From CALJIC01 sp039805565 (GTDB lineage Bacteria; Chloroflexota; Chloroflexia; Chloroflexales; Roseiflexaceae), in the NCBI GenBank assembly GCA_039805565.1, contig JBDLTZ010000169.1:1-48239 (forward strand): a stretch of DNA of 48,239 bases, read 5' to 3'. Positions 35,246-48,239 of this stretch are shown here, one piece after another. Below the pieces are notes generated by a model, which had not been told where the DNA came from, did no database searches, and was given only the letters and a program-made list of their open reading frames with translations. Every line of letters begins with the position of its first letter. Within the stretch, counting starts at the first letter, position 1. Made by a program: the position numbers and the translations under genes.

Positions 35246-35430
35246 AACGCCTGTGCCGCCAGCCTGGACAGCCCGGCAGCGAAGGACGCCACGATCGAGC
35301 TCGGTGGTCCGGAGGTGCTGAACCCGCTCGAGGTGGTGACCATCTTCGGGGAGGTGGGCGCGCGCCACTTCGACGTGGTCCACGTGCCCGAGGCGCTCCG
35401 GCTATCGCTGGCCGGGGCGCCCGTATGTTT
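35246..35430 (+). pseudogene. Remnant of an NmrA-like NAD(P)-binding protein gene
   Basis: The frame read from 35252 gives a peptide whose segment LGGPEVLNPLEVVTIF followed by GEVGARHFDVVHVP resembles the C-terminal part of NmrA-like atypical short-chain dehydrogenases. An in-frame stop at 35243 removes anything upstream, and the family's Rossmann half is absent. No ribosome-binding site is seen. The likeness is from memory of family sequences, so it is tentative. The rest of the 341-nt gap between the regulator and amylosucrase holds only the promoter at 35510. Confidence 0.55.
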
Positions 35431-35509
35431 CACCAGCCCGATCGCTTGTCCGTCGACCGGCTGCGCGCGAGCGCCTCGGCTATTAGCCCTCGGTCGCCTG
35501 CCCTGGCGG

Positions 35510-35518
35510 TGGTACAAT
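35510..35518 (+). promoter_or_regulatory. Extended -10 promoter for amylosucrase
   Basis: TGGTACAAT, 35 nt upstream of the ATG at 35554. Identical to the elements at 25471 (minus strand) and 43131. Confidence 0.55.
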
Positions 35519-35553
35519 CCCCCGGTGCAAGCGTGGCGAGTGCGGAGGGCTGA

Positions 35554-37509
<1,956 letters not shown>

Positions 37510-37517
37510 GGTCCTGC

Positions 37518-37934
37518 TCAACCTCTCCCTGGATGAGGCGCTCGACGCCGAGTGATGCCTCCCTTGTGGCCGAGCAGCGACCCGGCGACTGATGCCGCGC
37601 CAAACGTGGCCATCAGCGCTGCTGAGCTCTGGTTGAGGCGCAGTGGCTCCGCTAGCAGCAGAACTATGACACCGCCAAGGACGCTGCCCAGCACGGCGCC
37701 CCACCACGCGCCGCGCCGGTCCAGCATCCTGGCGGTCACCACGGTCCCTAGCGCTGCCCCCGCCGCAAAGCCGGTCATCGAGCCGAGCACCGCGCCGATA
37801 AGATCACCCCAGCCGTCTGGCCCGCCTTGCCCGAGCAGGCGGCCAGTATGGCCCCCGACCGCGGCCAGCACCACGCCGGCCACGGCGCTCGCGATTGCCT
37901 GGATCGCCCAGGCCCAGGTTGTATAAGGAGACAT
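37518..37934 (-). CDS. Small glycine-rich membrane protein of unknown function
   Basis: The 138 residues have three or four hydrophobic, Gly/Ala-rich segments (AIQAIASAVAGVVLAAVGGHTG, LIGAVLGSMTGFAAGAALGTVV, WGAVLGSVLGGVIVLLL, ATFGAASVAGSLLG) and a basic C-terminal tail. The glycine spacing suggests tightly packed helices of the glycine-zipper kind. Nothing in it names a function. It lies convergent to amylosucrase and downstream of the XRE/STAND gene on the minus strand. A plus-strand frame over the same bases is judged a shadow. The start is an ATG with only a weak upstream purine stretch. Confidence 0.55.
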   Translation of the reverse strand: MSPYTTWAWAIQAIASAVAGVVLAAVGGHTGRLLGQGGPDGWGDLIGAVLGSMTGFAAGAALGTVVTARMLDRRGAWWGAVLGSVLGGVIVLLLAEPLRLNQSSAALMATFGAASVAGSLLGHKGGITRRRAPHPGRG

Positions 37935-37953
37935 AAGTGCGAAGCCTCGCTGT

Positions 37954-37981
37954 TGACGCTGTTCTCCCTGGAGAGACGTCA
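37954..37981 (-). terminator. Hairpin over the stop codon of the XRE/STAND gene
   Basis: TGACG...CGTCA encloses TCTCC/GGAGA. The outer arm contains the TGA stop of the regulator gene. No T-run. Confidence 0.4.
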
Positions 37982-40771
37982 GCGGGGGGGGCGGCGTTCC
38001 ATCTCCCTCAGCGCGTGGTCTGTCGCCTCATCCAGCGATAGTGCCTGACCCTCGGCCCAGGCTGCGGCGAAGGCCGTGTCGCCGAGCTGTATCTGCACCG
38101 CCTTCCGAGCGCGCTCTAGCAGCCGTGGGTCCAGCGCCGAGCGTCCCAGCGTCGTGAGGACAATGCGCGCTGACCCGTGCGCCGCGTAGCGTTGCTCGGC
38201 GGCCCCGAGGAGGCAAGCGGCATGCGCGGCGTCGCCAGGTGCGAGGGCCAGTGCTGCGGCCAGCACGGCCAGGCCACTGGCCTGGCCGGCCAGCCGTGCC
38301 GGCGGCGCCCCCCGCAGCCCGCGGAGCAGGGCCAGTCCCTCACGCGCCAGCCGCCCTGCGGCCTCCGGGTCATCGTCCATGAGCGCTGCCATCCCGGACG
38401 CGATGAGCGCACCCGCGAGATCCCAGGGCTGACCCAGATCGTGGTAGAGCTCCACGCTCTCCCCGAGCTGTCTGCGCGCCCCTGCGGCATCGCCGCGCAT
38501 CAGCGCCAGGCGCCCGAGCTCGTAGCACGTCGCTGCTCGGTCCCACAGCCCGCCCTTGGCCTCGGCGTGCTTGAGGCAATCACACAGCGCGGTTTCGGCG
38601 CGCTCATACTCGCCGCGGTCGCTGAGTATCGCGCCGAACAGGAGGCGCGGCATGATCTCGGAGGGGGCGCCGAGCTCGAGCCGCGCCACGCGGTCGCTCT
38701 CATCCAGCAGCGCCTCCGCCAGCTCATCGTCACGGCGTATGTAGGCCGACCACCCCAGGGCCAGCAGGGCTACGGCGCGCCCCATCGCACTGCTCTGCTG
38801 CTCGAACAGCGCCAGCGCCTGCTCCGCGTGCTGGTTGAGCTCGGCGAGGTCGCCTCGTAGCGCGCTCGCCATGCTGAGGCTGAGAAGCGTCCAGGCTACC
38901 CGATCGTCAGCGCCGGCCTCCAGAGCGTACCTCAGGCTCTCACGCTGGAGCTTCTCGGCCTCCTCGTAGTCGCCGCGCCCGTTCCGCGCGATCCCGAGAT
39001 TGTTGAGCGTCTCGCTGCAGCCGCGCGCGTCGCCGAGCTCGCGGAAGAGCTCCACCGCCTGGCGCAGTAGCACCTCGGCCCGCTCGATATCCCCGTAGTC
39101 GAACGCGATGCACCCGCCGGCGTTCAGCAGCCGCGCCCGCGCTGGCCGGAGCTCCTCCCCGGCCGGCAGCGCCAGCACGCGCTTGAGCCACCACTGCCCC
39201 TCGGCGAGCGGCCGGCTGTTGAGCCAGAAGAGCCGCAGCGCGGCCGCGAGTCGCAGCGCGAGCGCCGTATCGCCCTGCGCCGAGCAGCACCACTCGAGTG
39301 CCGCGCGCAGGTTGTCGTAATCATCCTCCAGCGCTGCGAACGATGCGGCGGCATCTGGCCCGTACCCCTCTGGCTCCGCTGCCTCCGCCACTGCCGTGAA
39401 GTGCTCGGCGTGCCGGCGACGTGTGCTCTGAAGGGCGCCTGCATCGGCCAGACGCTCGAGCGCGTACGCGCGGATCGTCTCCAGCATGCGGAACCTTGGC
39501 TCGGTGGCCGCACCAGCCACCGGCAGCACAAGACTGCTGTCGACGAGGCTCTCCATCGCCGGCATGACAGCGTCGTGTGGGAGTCGGCCGCCCTCAGCTT
39601 CGTCGGCGCAGATGACGTCGGCGCAGGCCAGCGTGTAGCTGCCGGCGAAGACTCCGAGCCGCGCGAGCAGGGTCTGGGCCGCCTCCGACAGCAGGCGCTC
39701 ACTCCAGGCCACCGTCTCCCGCAGCGTTCGCTGCCGTGCCGGGAGGTCGAGCGGCCCGTTTACCAGGAACGATAGCGCGTGGTCGAGGTGCCCGAGCAGT
39801 GCCTCGGGGGAGAGGAGCTTCGCCCGCGCCGCCGCCAGCTCGAGCGCCAGCGGGAGCCCGTCGAGCCGGCGGCAGATCGCTGCCACAGTGGCGGCATTCT
39901 CCTGGCTGAGCGCGAACGCTGGGTGGGTCGCCTGCACGCGCTCCACGAAGAGCTGCACCGCGGCCGCGACCGCGATTGCCGGGAGATTGTGGTTGTTCAA
40001 CCCCGGCTCAGGCGCCGGCGGCAGGCTCAGCGGAGATACTGCGTACTCGTGCTCGCCGGAGATGTGGAGCGGCGTGCGGCTCGTCACAAGGATGGTCAGC
40101 CCAGGGGCGGCGTGCAGCAGGTCGGCTACCAGTGGAGCTGCGGCCGGCAGGTGCTCGAAGTTGTCGAGCAGCAGCATGAGGTGCCGCGGACGCAGGTGGG
40201 CCAGCACGCGCTCCAGCAGTGGTGCGCGGCCGATGCCCGTGATCCCCAGCGCCCGCGCGATCGTCGGTAGTACCTGGTCGGCGGTGGTCAGCGGCGCCAG
40301 CTCCACGAAGACGACTGAGGCCCCTCGCGCGCGCAGGTCGTCGACAACTCGGATGGCGAGGCGGCTTTTGCCGACGCCCCCCAGGCCAGTGAGGGTCAAG
40401 AGGCGGACGCCCGGCTGGTCCAGCAGCGCGTGCAGCGCCGCGACATCGGGCTCGCGCCCGAGGAGGGGCGTCAGCGGCGCAGGCAGTGGCGCTTCGACGG
40501 TAGCGGTGCGCTGCGCAAGGCTAGCGGGGAGTGTGTCTGCAGATATCTCTGCCCGCGCCGACCTGAGGAAGGAGCCGCGCTCCTCGGGAGGCACCGCCAG
40601 CTGCTCCGCCAGCAGCGCCGCCAGCTGCTTCGAAGGCCGGCGCTCGTCGAGCTCGATCTTGCGGAGCATCGACGCGCTGCACCCCACCTGGCGCGCCAGC
40701 TCGTCCTGGGTCAGGTCCAGCAGGTGGCGGCGGCGGTGCACCCAATCGCCGAATGAGTAGCTCTCGCCCAT
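37979..40771 (-). CDS. XRE-family regulator with NB-ARC/STAND ATPase and TPR repeats
   Basis: The 930 residues start with a helix-turn-helix of XRE type (LTQDELARQVGCSASMLRKIELDERRPSKQLAALLAEQL, about 20-60). An NB-ARC-like ATPase follows with Walker A GLGGVGKS (129-136), LMLLLDNFEHL as Walker B, VTSRTPL as sensor and LPLALELAAARA (the GxP-type helix). A long TPR-like array then runs to the C-terminus. It is a large cytosolic signal-transducing regulator; its ligand is unknown. GAGGAGG precedes the ATG. The promoter at 40847-40875 fits. Confidence 0.88.
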   Translation of the reverse strand: MGESYSFGDWVHRRRHLLDLTQDELARQVGCSASMLRKIELDERRPSKQLAALLAEQLAVPPEERGSFLRSARAEISADTLPASLAQRTATVEAPLPAPLTPLLGREPDVAALHALLDQPGVRLLTLTGLGGVGKSRLAIRVVDDLRARGASVVFVELAPLTTADQVLPTIARALGITGIGRAPLLERVLAHLRPRHLMLLLDNFEHLPAAAPLVADLLHAAPGLTILVTSRTPLHISGEHEYAVSPLSLPPAPEPGLNNHNLPAIAVAAAVQLFVERVQATHPAFALSQENAATVAAICRRLDGLPLALELAAARAKLLSPEALLGHLDHALSFLVNGPLDLPARQRTLRETVAWSERLLSEAAQTLLARLGVFAGSYTLACADVICADEAEGGRLPHDAVMPAMESLVDSSLVLPVAGAATEPRFRMLETIRAYALERLADAGALQSTRRRHAEHFTAVAEAAEPEGYGPDAAASFAALEDDYDNLRAALEWCCSAQGDTALALRLAAALRLFWLNSRPLAEGQWWLKRVLALPAGEELRPARARLLNAGGCIAFDYGDIERAEVLLRQAVELFRELGDARGCSETLNNLGIARNGRGDYEEAEKLQRESLRYALEAGADDRVAWTLLSLSMASALRGDLAELNQHAEQALALFEQQSSAMGRAVALLALGWSAYIRRDDELAEALLDESDRVARLELGAPSEIMPRLLFGAILSDRGEYERAETALCDCLKHAEAKGGLWDRAATCYELGRLALMRGDAAGARRQLGESVELYHDLGQPWDLAGALIASGMAALMDDDPEAAGRLAREGLALLRGLRGAPPARLAGQASGLAVLAAALALAPGDAAHAACLLGAAEQRYAAHGSARIVLTTLGRSALDPRLLERARKAVQIQLGDTAFAAAWAEGQALSLDEATDHALREMERRPPR

Positions 40772-40846
40772 GATGTCCTCCTCTGCAGTGCAGACGAGGG
40801 AGCGCGGGCCGCGCGTATGGACGCAGTGTCACTTCTTGTGGATCTG

Positions 40847-40875
40847 ATTGTAGCAAAGGGAGACACCGCGGACAA
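40847..40875 (-). promoter_or_regulatory. Promoter for the XRE/STAND gene
   Basis: On the minus strand TTGTCC (40870-40875) and an extended -10 TGCTACAAT (40847-40855), with 17 bp between hexamers. The start would lie about 69 nt before the ATG. Confidence 0.62.
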
Positions 40876-40977
40876 CCCTCTAAGGTGTGTACTGAACATG
40901 GCAGAGAGCACAACAGTTGGACAACGGTGTCGAGGCGCATAGCGGCTTTGCCACCGAGCTTCAGGAGGAGGTATCCG

Positions 40978-41394
40978 ATGCGTACGCAGTATGTGGGGAA
41001 GCTCCCGACCACAGGGCACTCGAAGATCGAGCGCGTGCTCCTCAGGCTCGCGCTGATCGTTGCTCTGGCGCTCGCTCTGGCGCTCGTGCTCAGCCGGGAC
41101 TGGGCGCCCCAGCCGGCTATAGTCCCTGTGCCGGTCGCTGTGAGCCACAGGGTGACGCATGCGACAGGCTGGGTGTACGACGGTGAGGCTTACCGCGCGG
41201 TGCCTGTGACGAGCGTGGCGCCGCCGGCGATGCTGTCGATCGCGGCGCAGGCAACAGGCTGGGTGTACGACGGCACGACCTACCGCACGGAGCGCATTCA
41301 GGGCGCCGGGCCGATCGAAGCGCTCTCGCCCGCGTCTCGCGTCACCGGCTGGTACTACGACGGCACGGTCTACCGCTCGGTCGGGGTGCCGTAG
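40978..41394 (+). CDS. Membrane-anchored protein with three TGW-YDG-YR repeats
   Basis: This 138-residue protein has a short basic N-terminus, one strong transmembrane segment (about 21-39) with no following signal-peptidase site of obvious type, and then an extracytoplasmic part. Three copies of a 12-residue motif lie exactly 30 residues apart: ATGWVYDGEAYR (62-73), ATGWVYDGTTYR (92-103), VTGWYYDGTVYR (122-133). The linkers are Pro/Ala-rich. I do not recognise the family. The repeats suggest small aromatic-rich beta units at the cell surface. The ATG at 40978 has an AGGAGGAGG Shine-Dalgarno sequence; the longer frame from 40885 lacks one. Confidence 0.75.
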   Translation: MRTQYVGKLPTTGHSKIERVLLRLALIVALALALALVLSRDWAPQPAIVPVPVAVSHRVTHATGWVYDGEAYRAVPVTSVAPPAMLSIAAQATGWVYDGTTYRTERIQGAGPIEALSPASRVTGWYYDGTVYRSVGVP

Positions 41395-41415
41395 CGCGCA
41401 GGACCTGTGAGAACG

Positions 41416-41453
41416 GCGGTGCCCTGGCCCACACCGTTGGGCCGGGGCACCGC
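41416..41453. terminator. Hairpin between convergent genes
   Basis: GCGGTGCC pairs with GGCACCGC, extended inward by GGCCCA/TGGGCC. It follows the repeat-protein gene and precedes the ssb-like stop, so it may serve both. Confidence 0.6.
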
Positions 41454-41465
41454 GCTGTCATTGTG

Positions 41466-41516
41466 GGGCGGGCGCCGGATGACTGACGGGGGCGCCCGGC
41501 GGCGGGAGGCCCGCCC
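41466..41516 (-). terminator. GC-rich hairpin downstream of the SSB-like gene
   Basis: GGGCGGGC pairs with GCCCGCCC, with a second inner stem GGGCGCC/GGCGCCC. It lies 9 nt past the SSB-like stop codon. Confidence 0.5.
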
Positions 41517-41524
41517 GCGCCTGG

Positions 41525-41935
41525 CTAGAACGGCACCTCCTCGGTGACCTCGGCAGTCTCGGCTATCGCGTCACCGCCGCCGTCCTGGCGGGCATCCAGG
41601 AACAGCACCTCCTCGGCCCGCACCACCGTCTTGTAGCGCCGCTGGCCCGTCTCTTTGTCCTCCCAGGATCGGCTCTGAAGCGTACCGATGACGCGCACGC
41701 GGCTGCCTTTGTGCAGGTAGCGGACGCAGCTCGCCGCTACGCGCTCCCAGGCCTCGACGTTGGTCCAGTCGGTCTCGTAGGTGCGCTCGCCGTCATCGCT
41801 CCGGCTGCCGATACGCTTGGTGGCGACGCTGAAGCTCACCAGGGCTGTGCCGGACGCCAGCAGCCGCTGCTCTGGCTCGTCGCCCGTCCAGCCGATCAGC
41901 TCCACCCGGTTCACCGTCCCCTTGATCTGGCGCAT
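41525..41935 (-). CDS. ssb: Single-stranded DNA-binding protein-like (OB fold)
   Basis: This 136-residue OB-fold protein has NRVELIGWTGDEPEQR, VSFSVATKRI, TDWTNVEAWERVAASCVRYLHKGSRVRVIGTL and RRYKTVVRAEEVLFL, the core of bacterial SSB. The C-terminus ends EEVPF, corresponding to the acidic DDxPF tip that recruits repair partners. It is shorter than a replicative SSB with its long linker, so it may be an extra, specialised copy. AGGAG precedes the ATG. The gene upstream on the same strand (42255) probably belongs with it functionally. Confidence 0.9.
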   Translation of the reverse strand: MRQIKGTVNRVELIGWTGDEPEQRLLASGTALVSFSVATKRIGSRSDDGERTYETDWTNVEAWERVAASCVRYLHKGSRVRVIGTLQSRSWEDKETGQRRYKTVVRAEEVLFLDARQDGGGDAIAETAEVTEEVPF

Positions 41936-42194
41936 GGTTTTCTCCTGTGCCTAGCTCTCGCGCTGAGACACCTCGTGGGCTGCGCGCAGGTCGTGGGGCG
42001 CCTGCCATCTCGCTCGCTCGCTCAGGCTGTCTTTGGTAGCCGCCGGTCACGTCGCCGGCGTCACATATGAAACCGCGCCGTGCGGGGGGTGGTTATGCGA
42101 CAGAGTCGGAGGTGCTGTGAACCCAAGTCCCCAGTTTCGCCAAGACGTGAGTGGGGAAGCTTTCGGCGCAGTGCCTTGCGGCTCGGGTCAATAG
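41936..42194. other. Non-coding gap upstream of the SSB-like gene
   Basis: I see no convincing gene, promoter or RNA in these 259 bases. Short CG-rich inverted repeats and a CGCT repeat occur but do not form a recognisable element. Confidence 0.4.
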
Positions 42195-42236
42195 CAGAGG
42201 GCACAGAGGTTGACTTTTCAACCCCTGTGCCCTCTG
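42195..42236 (-). terminator. GGGCACAG-type hairpin (copy 3)
   Basis: CAGAGGGCACAG pairs with CTGTGCCCTCTG, continued by GGTTGA/TCAACC after one mismatch, loop CTTT: an 18-bp stem. It starts 18 nt past the stop of the 42255 gene and contains the same GAGGGCACAGAG core as the elements at 2123 and 29605. Confidence 0.7.
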
Positions 42237-42254
42237 AGCCCTCTGAGACAGAAC

Positions 42255-42953
42255 TTACAGCGCGGACTCGCTCACCGCGCGGCGTGCCGGGGCGGAGCGC
42301 TGCTGCCACTCGCGGATCAGCGCTGAGGCCTGCGCGGCGGTGAGCTCGTGGACGTGGACCCCGTAGCGGCGTCGCACCTCGGCCTCGATCGCCAGCTCGT
42401 GCTGCTGTGCCAGCTTCTCCAGGGCGTAGATCTGACGGTCGGTGACCGGCCCGGCGTCGCCGCCGCGCTGCGGCTGGGGCGCCTGCTGCCGCTGCTGCGC
42501 GCCGTAGCTCTGGCGCTCTTCGGCCAGCTTCTTCAGGCCGTCGATGAAGGTGCTCGCCTGGCCCTTGTTCATCGTCACCAGGTCCACGCTCTGCTCCTGC
42601 GCGTATGTGGCGAGCTGGTCGCCCGACCAGGCCAGCGTCTCTTGCAGGGCCGCGATGTAGTTGCGCTGCTTATCGCTCGCCGGGGCCTCCGGGTCGCGTA
42701 CGGTGATCGGCTGGGGGCCGCCCGCCCCCTCGCGCACGCCGCCTATCTGCGCCTCGACCGCCGCCCGCTGCGCCTGGTAGATCTTCCAGCCCAGCTCCAC
42801 TGCCTGCGCTACCTCCTCATCCGAGGCATCGATCGGCAGCGTCACGGTCTCTTCGAGCGTGATGAAGTCCTCGCCGAGCCGCACCGCGGCGCGGTACGTC
42901 CGCGAGACGGTCCGCTCAGCCGTACGGTCCTCGCTTTTGCGTGAGGTCGCCAT
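42255..42953 (-). CDS. Uncharacterised protein with duplicated helical module, SSB neighbour
   Basis: The 232 residues show an N-terminal domain (about 15-70: TYRAAVRLGEDFITLEETV... followed by a helix) and two copies of a helical unit. Unit 1 (about 93-143) runs ASDKQRNYIAALQ to KGQASTFIDGLKKL. Unit 2 (about 170-217) runs VTDRQIYALEKLA to TAAQASALIREWQ. Both fit T/S-D-x-Q-x-x-x-I/L ... A-S-x-x-I, a small module seen in proteins associated with single-strand annealing and DNA repair, as I recall. I do not assign a function; its position upstream of the SSB-like gene suggests action on single-stranded DNA. AAGGAG precedes the ATG at 42953. Confidence 0.7.
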   Translation of the reverse strand: MATSRKSEDRTAERTVSRTYRAAVRLGEDFITLEETVTLPIDASDEEVAQAVELGWKIYQAQRAAVEAQIGGVREGAGGPQPITVRDPEAPASDKQRNYIAALQETLAWSGDQLATYAQEQSVDLVTMNKGQASTFIDGLKKLAEERQSYGAQQRQQAPQPQRGGDAGPVTDRQIYALEKLAQQHELAIEAEVRRRYGVHVHELTAAQASALIREWQQRSAPARRAVSESAL

Positions 42954-43048
42954 GATGGTGTCTCCTTGCCTGCTCCGCGCTCGCCGCGTGGAGCCCGGCA
43001 CTCTCGTGCTCCCAGAAACGTCTCGTCCCGCCCGTCTATGGCTGCGCT

Positions 43049-43068
43049 GCTACCTCTCATGAGGTAGC
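43049..43068 (-). other. Hairpin at the 5' end of the 42255-gene transcript
   Basis: GCTACCTC-TCAT-GAGGTAGC is a perfect 8-bp stem beginning a few bases after the start predicted from the TGCTATAAT at 43079. It may stabilise the mRNA. Confidence 0.35.
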
Positions 43069-43078
43069 GTATGCGTGT

Positions 43079-43087
43079 ATTATAGCA
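43079..43087 (-). promoter_or_regulatory. Extended -10 promoter for the SSB-neighbour gene
   Basis: TGCTATAAT on the minus strand; leader of about 120 nt to the ATG at 42953. Divergent from the uvrA promoter 50 bp away. Confidence 0.6.
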
Positions 43088-43130
43088 CGTGTGTTCGGCA
43101 GATGCAAGACCTGCGCCGCCGGACGTTCGA

Positions 43131-43139
43131 TGGTACAAT
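43131..43139 (+). promoter_or_regulatory. Extended -10 promoter for uvrA
   Basis: TGGTACAAT, 39 nt upstream of the uvrA ATG at 43179. It lies within a longer open frame starting at 43089, which argues for the shorter protein. Confidence 0.6.
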
Positions 43140-43178
43140 GAGCGCTCAGGCGTTCTCAAAGCCTTATCTGGCGGTGCT

Positions 43179-46178
<3,000 letters not shown>

Positions 46179-46195
46179 CGGACAGCGGCAGGGCG

Positions 46196-46768
46196 CTACT
46201 CGATCGGCGTCAGCGCCAGCACCTGCACCGTGAGCCGCCGACGCCCGCTGCCGCAGCTCGGCAGATCCCTCTCCTGCGCCAGGCTGCGCCAGAAGTCCAG
46301 GCTGGCCCAGTTGTACTGCATCTCCGAGCGTGCTAGCAGCATCGTCGGGAAGCCCAGCCGCTCGTCGTAGAACACCCCGCGCTGGGTGAAGATACGGTGG
46401 CACGGGCACGGCTGCGACCCCGGGGTGCAGCGCGAGCTGGGCAGCTGCTCGATCTGATCGCTCAGCTCGAACAGCTGATCGACCGTCAGCGTATCAAGCC
46501 AGAGCGAGTCGCAGGTGTTGCGGATGCTCTGGCGCACCCACTTGCCGCGCACCTCGAGGTCTTGGTAGCAGATCTTCCCCAGCGCCTCCACACGCAGCGA
46601 GATGCGGTAGCTGGTGAACCCGCGCTGCTCCCATTGCGCCAGCGCCGCATCCCGGGTGGGATTAGGCGGCGCCCACGAGACTGCCGTCAGCATCGCCCAC
46701 GCCCCGGCTGCAACCGCCACGGTGAGCAGCAGCGTGAGGCGCACCAACACTCCTCGAACGATTCTCAC
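46196..46768 (-). CDS. Exported or membrane-anchored DUF6174-like protein
   Basis: This 190-residue protein has an N-terminal membrane anchor or signal segment (about 8-30), then AALAQWEQRGFTSYRISLRV, a W-x6-Y-R opening as in DUF6174 proteins, and Cys-containing stretches (ICYQDLEV, CPCHRIF). The middle has TVDQLFELSDQIEQ. Such proteins are small secreted beta-rich proteins of unknown role. There is no lipobox. The start is GTG with a GAGGAGG Shine-Dalgarno sequence 6 nt upstream. It is convergent with uvrA, 17 nt away. Confidence 0.65.
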   Translation of the reverse strand: MRIVRGVLVRLTLLLTVAVAAGAWAMLTAVSWAPPNPTRDAALAQWEQRGFTSYRISLRVEALGKICYQDLEVRGKWVRQSIRNTCDSLWLDTLTVDQLFELSDQIEQLPSSRCTPGSQPCPCHRIFTQRGVFYDERLGFPTMLLARSEMQYNWASLDFWRSLAQERDLPSCGSGRRRLTVQVLALTPIE

Positions 46769-46806
46769 CGCCGCCTCCTCTCAGCCGCAATGCTTGAGGA
46801 CTGCCG

Positions 46807-46829
46807 GTGTCTTCGCAGCGGGAAGACAC
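46807..46829 (-). terminator. Hairpin downstream of the acyl-CoA dehydrogenase
   Basis: GTGTCTTC pairs with GAAGACAC (8 bp, 7-nt loop) in the gap between the acyl-CoA dehydrogenase stop and the DUF6174-like start. No T-run. Confidence 0.4.
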
Positions 46830-46894
46830 GGAGGGGGGAGCTTCTGCGTAGGGCGAGAGAGACTCCAGTGCCGGCACCGCCCGCCGGGCGCCTC

Positions 46895-48034
<1,140 letters not shown>

Positions 48035-48071
48035 CACGGCACCTCCTTGTTGCCCTGTGCCTGCACCGAAT

Positions 48072-48080
48072 ATGATAGCA
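48072..48080 (-). promoter_or_regulatory. Extended -10 promoter for the acyl-CoA dehydrogenase
   Basis: TGCTATCAT on the minus strand, 38 nt upstream of the ATG. Confidence 0.5.
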
Positions 48081-48091
48081 CAGCGGGCTAC

Positions 48092-48124
48092 AAAAAGCGC
48101 CCTCCGCCGCGATGCGGTCAGGGC
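48092..48124 (-). terminator. Intrinsic terminator of the upstream minus-strand gene
   Basis: On the minus strand AGCCCTGACCGC folds against GCGGCGGAGGGC and is followed by GC and five T. It separates the partial gene at the window end from the acyl-CoA dehydrogenase promoter. Confidence 0.65.
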
Positions 48125-48134
48125 TAATGCAAAG

Positions 48135-48239
48135 TCAGCGGCGGAAGAGCCAGCGGTCAACGGCGGCATCGAGTGAGCGCTGGAGAGCGGCCAAGTTCGT
48201 GACGCCGGCGCGGGCGGTGAGAGCGCAGACCAGGTTGTT
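48135..48239 (-). CDS. C-terminal end of an unidentified protein (cut by window edge)
   Basis: The last 34 codons before a TGA at 48135 read as a normal helical tail (NNLVCALTARAGVTNL... ending DRWLFRR). The intrinsic terminator 11 nt beyond supports a real gene end. Too little is visible to name it. Confidence 0.5.
   Translation of the reverse strand, partial: NNLVCALTARAGVTNLAALQRSLDAAVDRWLFRR

Noticed and set aside
32663..35383. Very long minus-strand open frame (906 codons) opposite the BTAD regulator gene
   Set aside because: It is the mirror of a GC-rich real gene, is low-complexity and Arg/Leu-rich, has no recognisable domain or ribosome-binding site, and conflicts with a well-supported protein.
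37552..37926. Plus-strand frame over the small membrane protein gene
   Set aside because: The minus-strand reading gives regular hydrophobic helices; the plus reading is Pro/Ser/Ala-rich without structure. The preference is moderate.
41041..41090. GCTCTGGCGCT repeats taken as another repeat element
   Set aside because: They encode the Leu/Ala-rich membrane helix and are explained by codon bias.

Overview
The window is GC-rich chromosomal DNA from a bacterium, most likely a member of the Chloroflexota (class Chloroflexia or a relative). That placement is an inference. It rests on a split GcvPA/GcvPB glycine decarboxylase, a LacD-type class I aldolase, an amylosucrase, several large STAND-ATPase regulators, and the general style of the proteins. 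No rRNA, tRNA, CRISPR array, transposase or phage gene was recognised. Most genes are ordinary, tightly spaced and preceded by clear Shine-Dalgarno sequences.

Layout. 1-4,500: the end of an RraA-family gene, then on the minus strand an MFS transporter, an alkyltransferase-like DNA-repair protein, a LacD-like aldolase and a PAP2-like membrane protein. 4,488-13,422: a minus-strand exopolysaccharide cluster. In transcription order it holds a polyprenyl-phosphate sugar transferase, a UDP-glucuronate decarboxylase (UXS) interrupted by an apparently intact 474-residue intein, an O-antigen ligase, a UDP-glucuronate 4-epimerase-like protein, a lipid-flippase-like membrane protein, a GT4 glycosyltransferase and the PAP2-like protein. 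13,500-17,256: obgE, tatA, a second GT4 and lepB, all on the minus strand. 17,345-24,297, plus strand: a radical-SAM (AmrS-like) homologue that has lost its cluster cysteines, a tandem glycine riboswitch with a terminator, then gcvT, gcvH, gcvPA, an APH-fold protein lacking its catalytic residues, and gcvPB. 24,375-30,935, minus strand: an M42 aminopeptidase, an HD-GYP response regulator translationally coupled to a multi-PAS hybrid histidine kinase, and tyrS. 31,077-40,771: a TIM-barrel isomerase-like protein, a BTAD/STAND regulator, a remnant of an NmrA-like gene, an amylosucrase, a small glycine-rich membrane protein and an XRE/STAND regulator. 40,978-48,239: a membrane-anchored protein with three 30-residue-spaced repeats, an SSB-like protein, an uncharacterised partner with a duplicated helical module, uvrA, a DUF6174-like protein, an acyl-CoA dehydrogenase, and the last codons of another gene.

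Four signals stand out. (1) The intein sits exactly inside the RIFN/TYGPRM motif of a sugar-nucleotide enzyme. (2) Short elements with a strict 7-bp period, usually arranged as imperfect inverted repeats, occur at about ten places, both between genes and in frame inside genes (uvrA twice, a GT4, the O-antigen ligase start); in two genes they supply the stop codon. (3) Two apparently catalytically dead homologues, a cysteine-less AmrS and an APH-like pseudokinase, are associated with the glycine-cleavage locus. (4) Many promoters look like extended -10 elements (TGN-TAYAAT).

How the genes work together: the sugar transferase, UXS, epimerase, GT4s, flippase-like protein and ligase can be read as one route that loads a lipid carrier, makes UDP-xylose and UDP-galacturonate from UDP-glucuronate, assembles the glycan and polymerises or ligates it. 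The gcv genes encode the T, H and P proteins of glycine cleavage; the L protein is not in the window.
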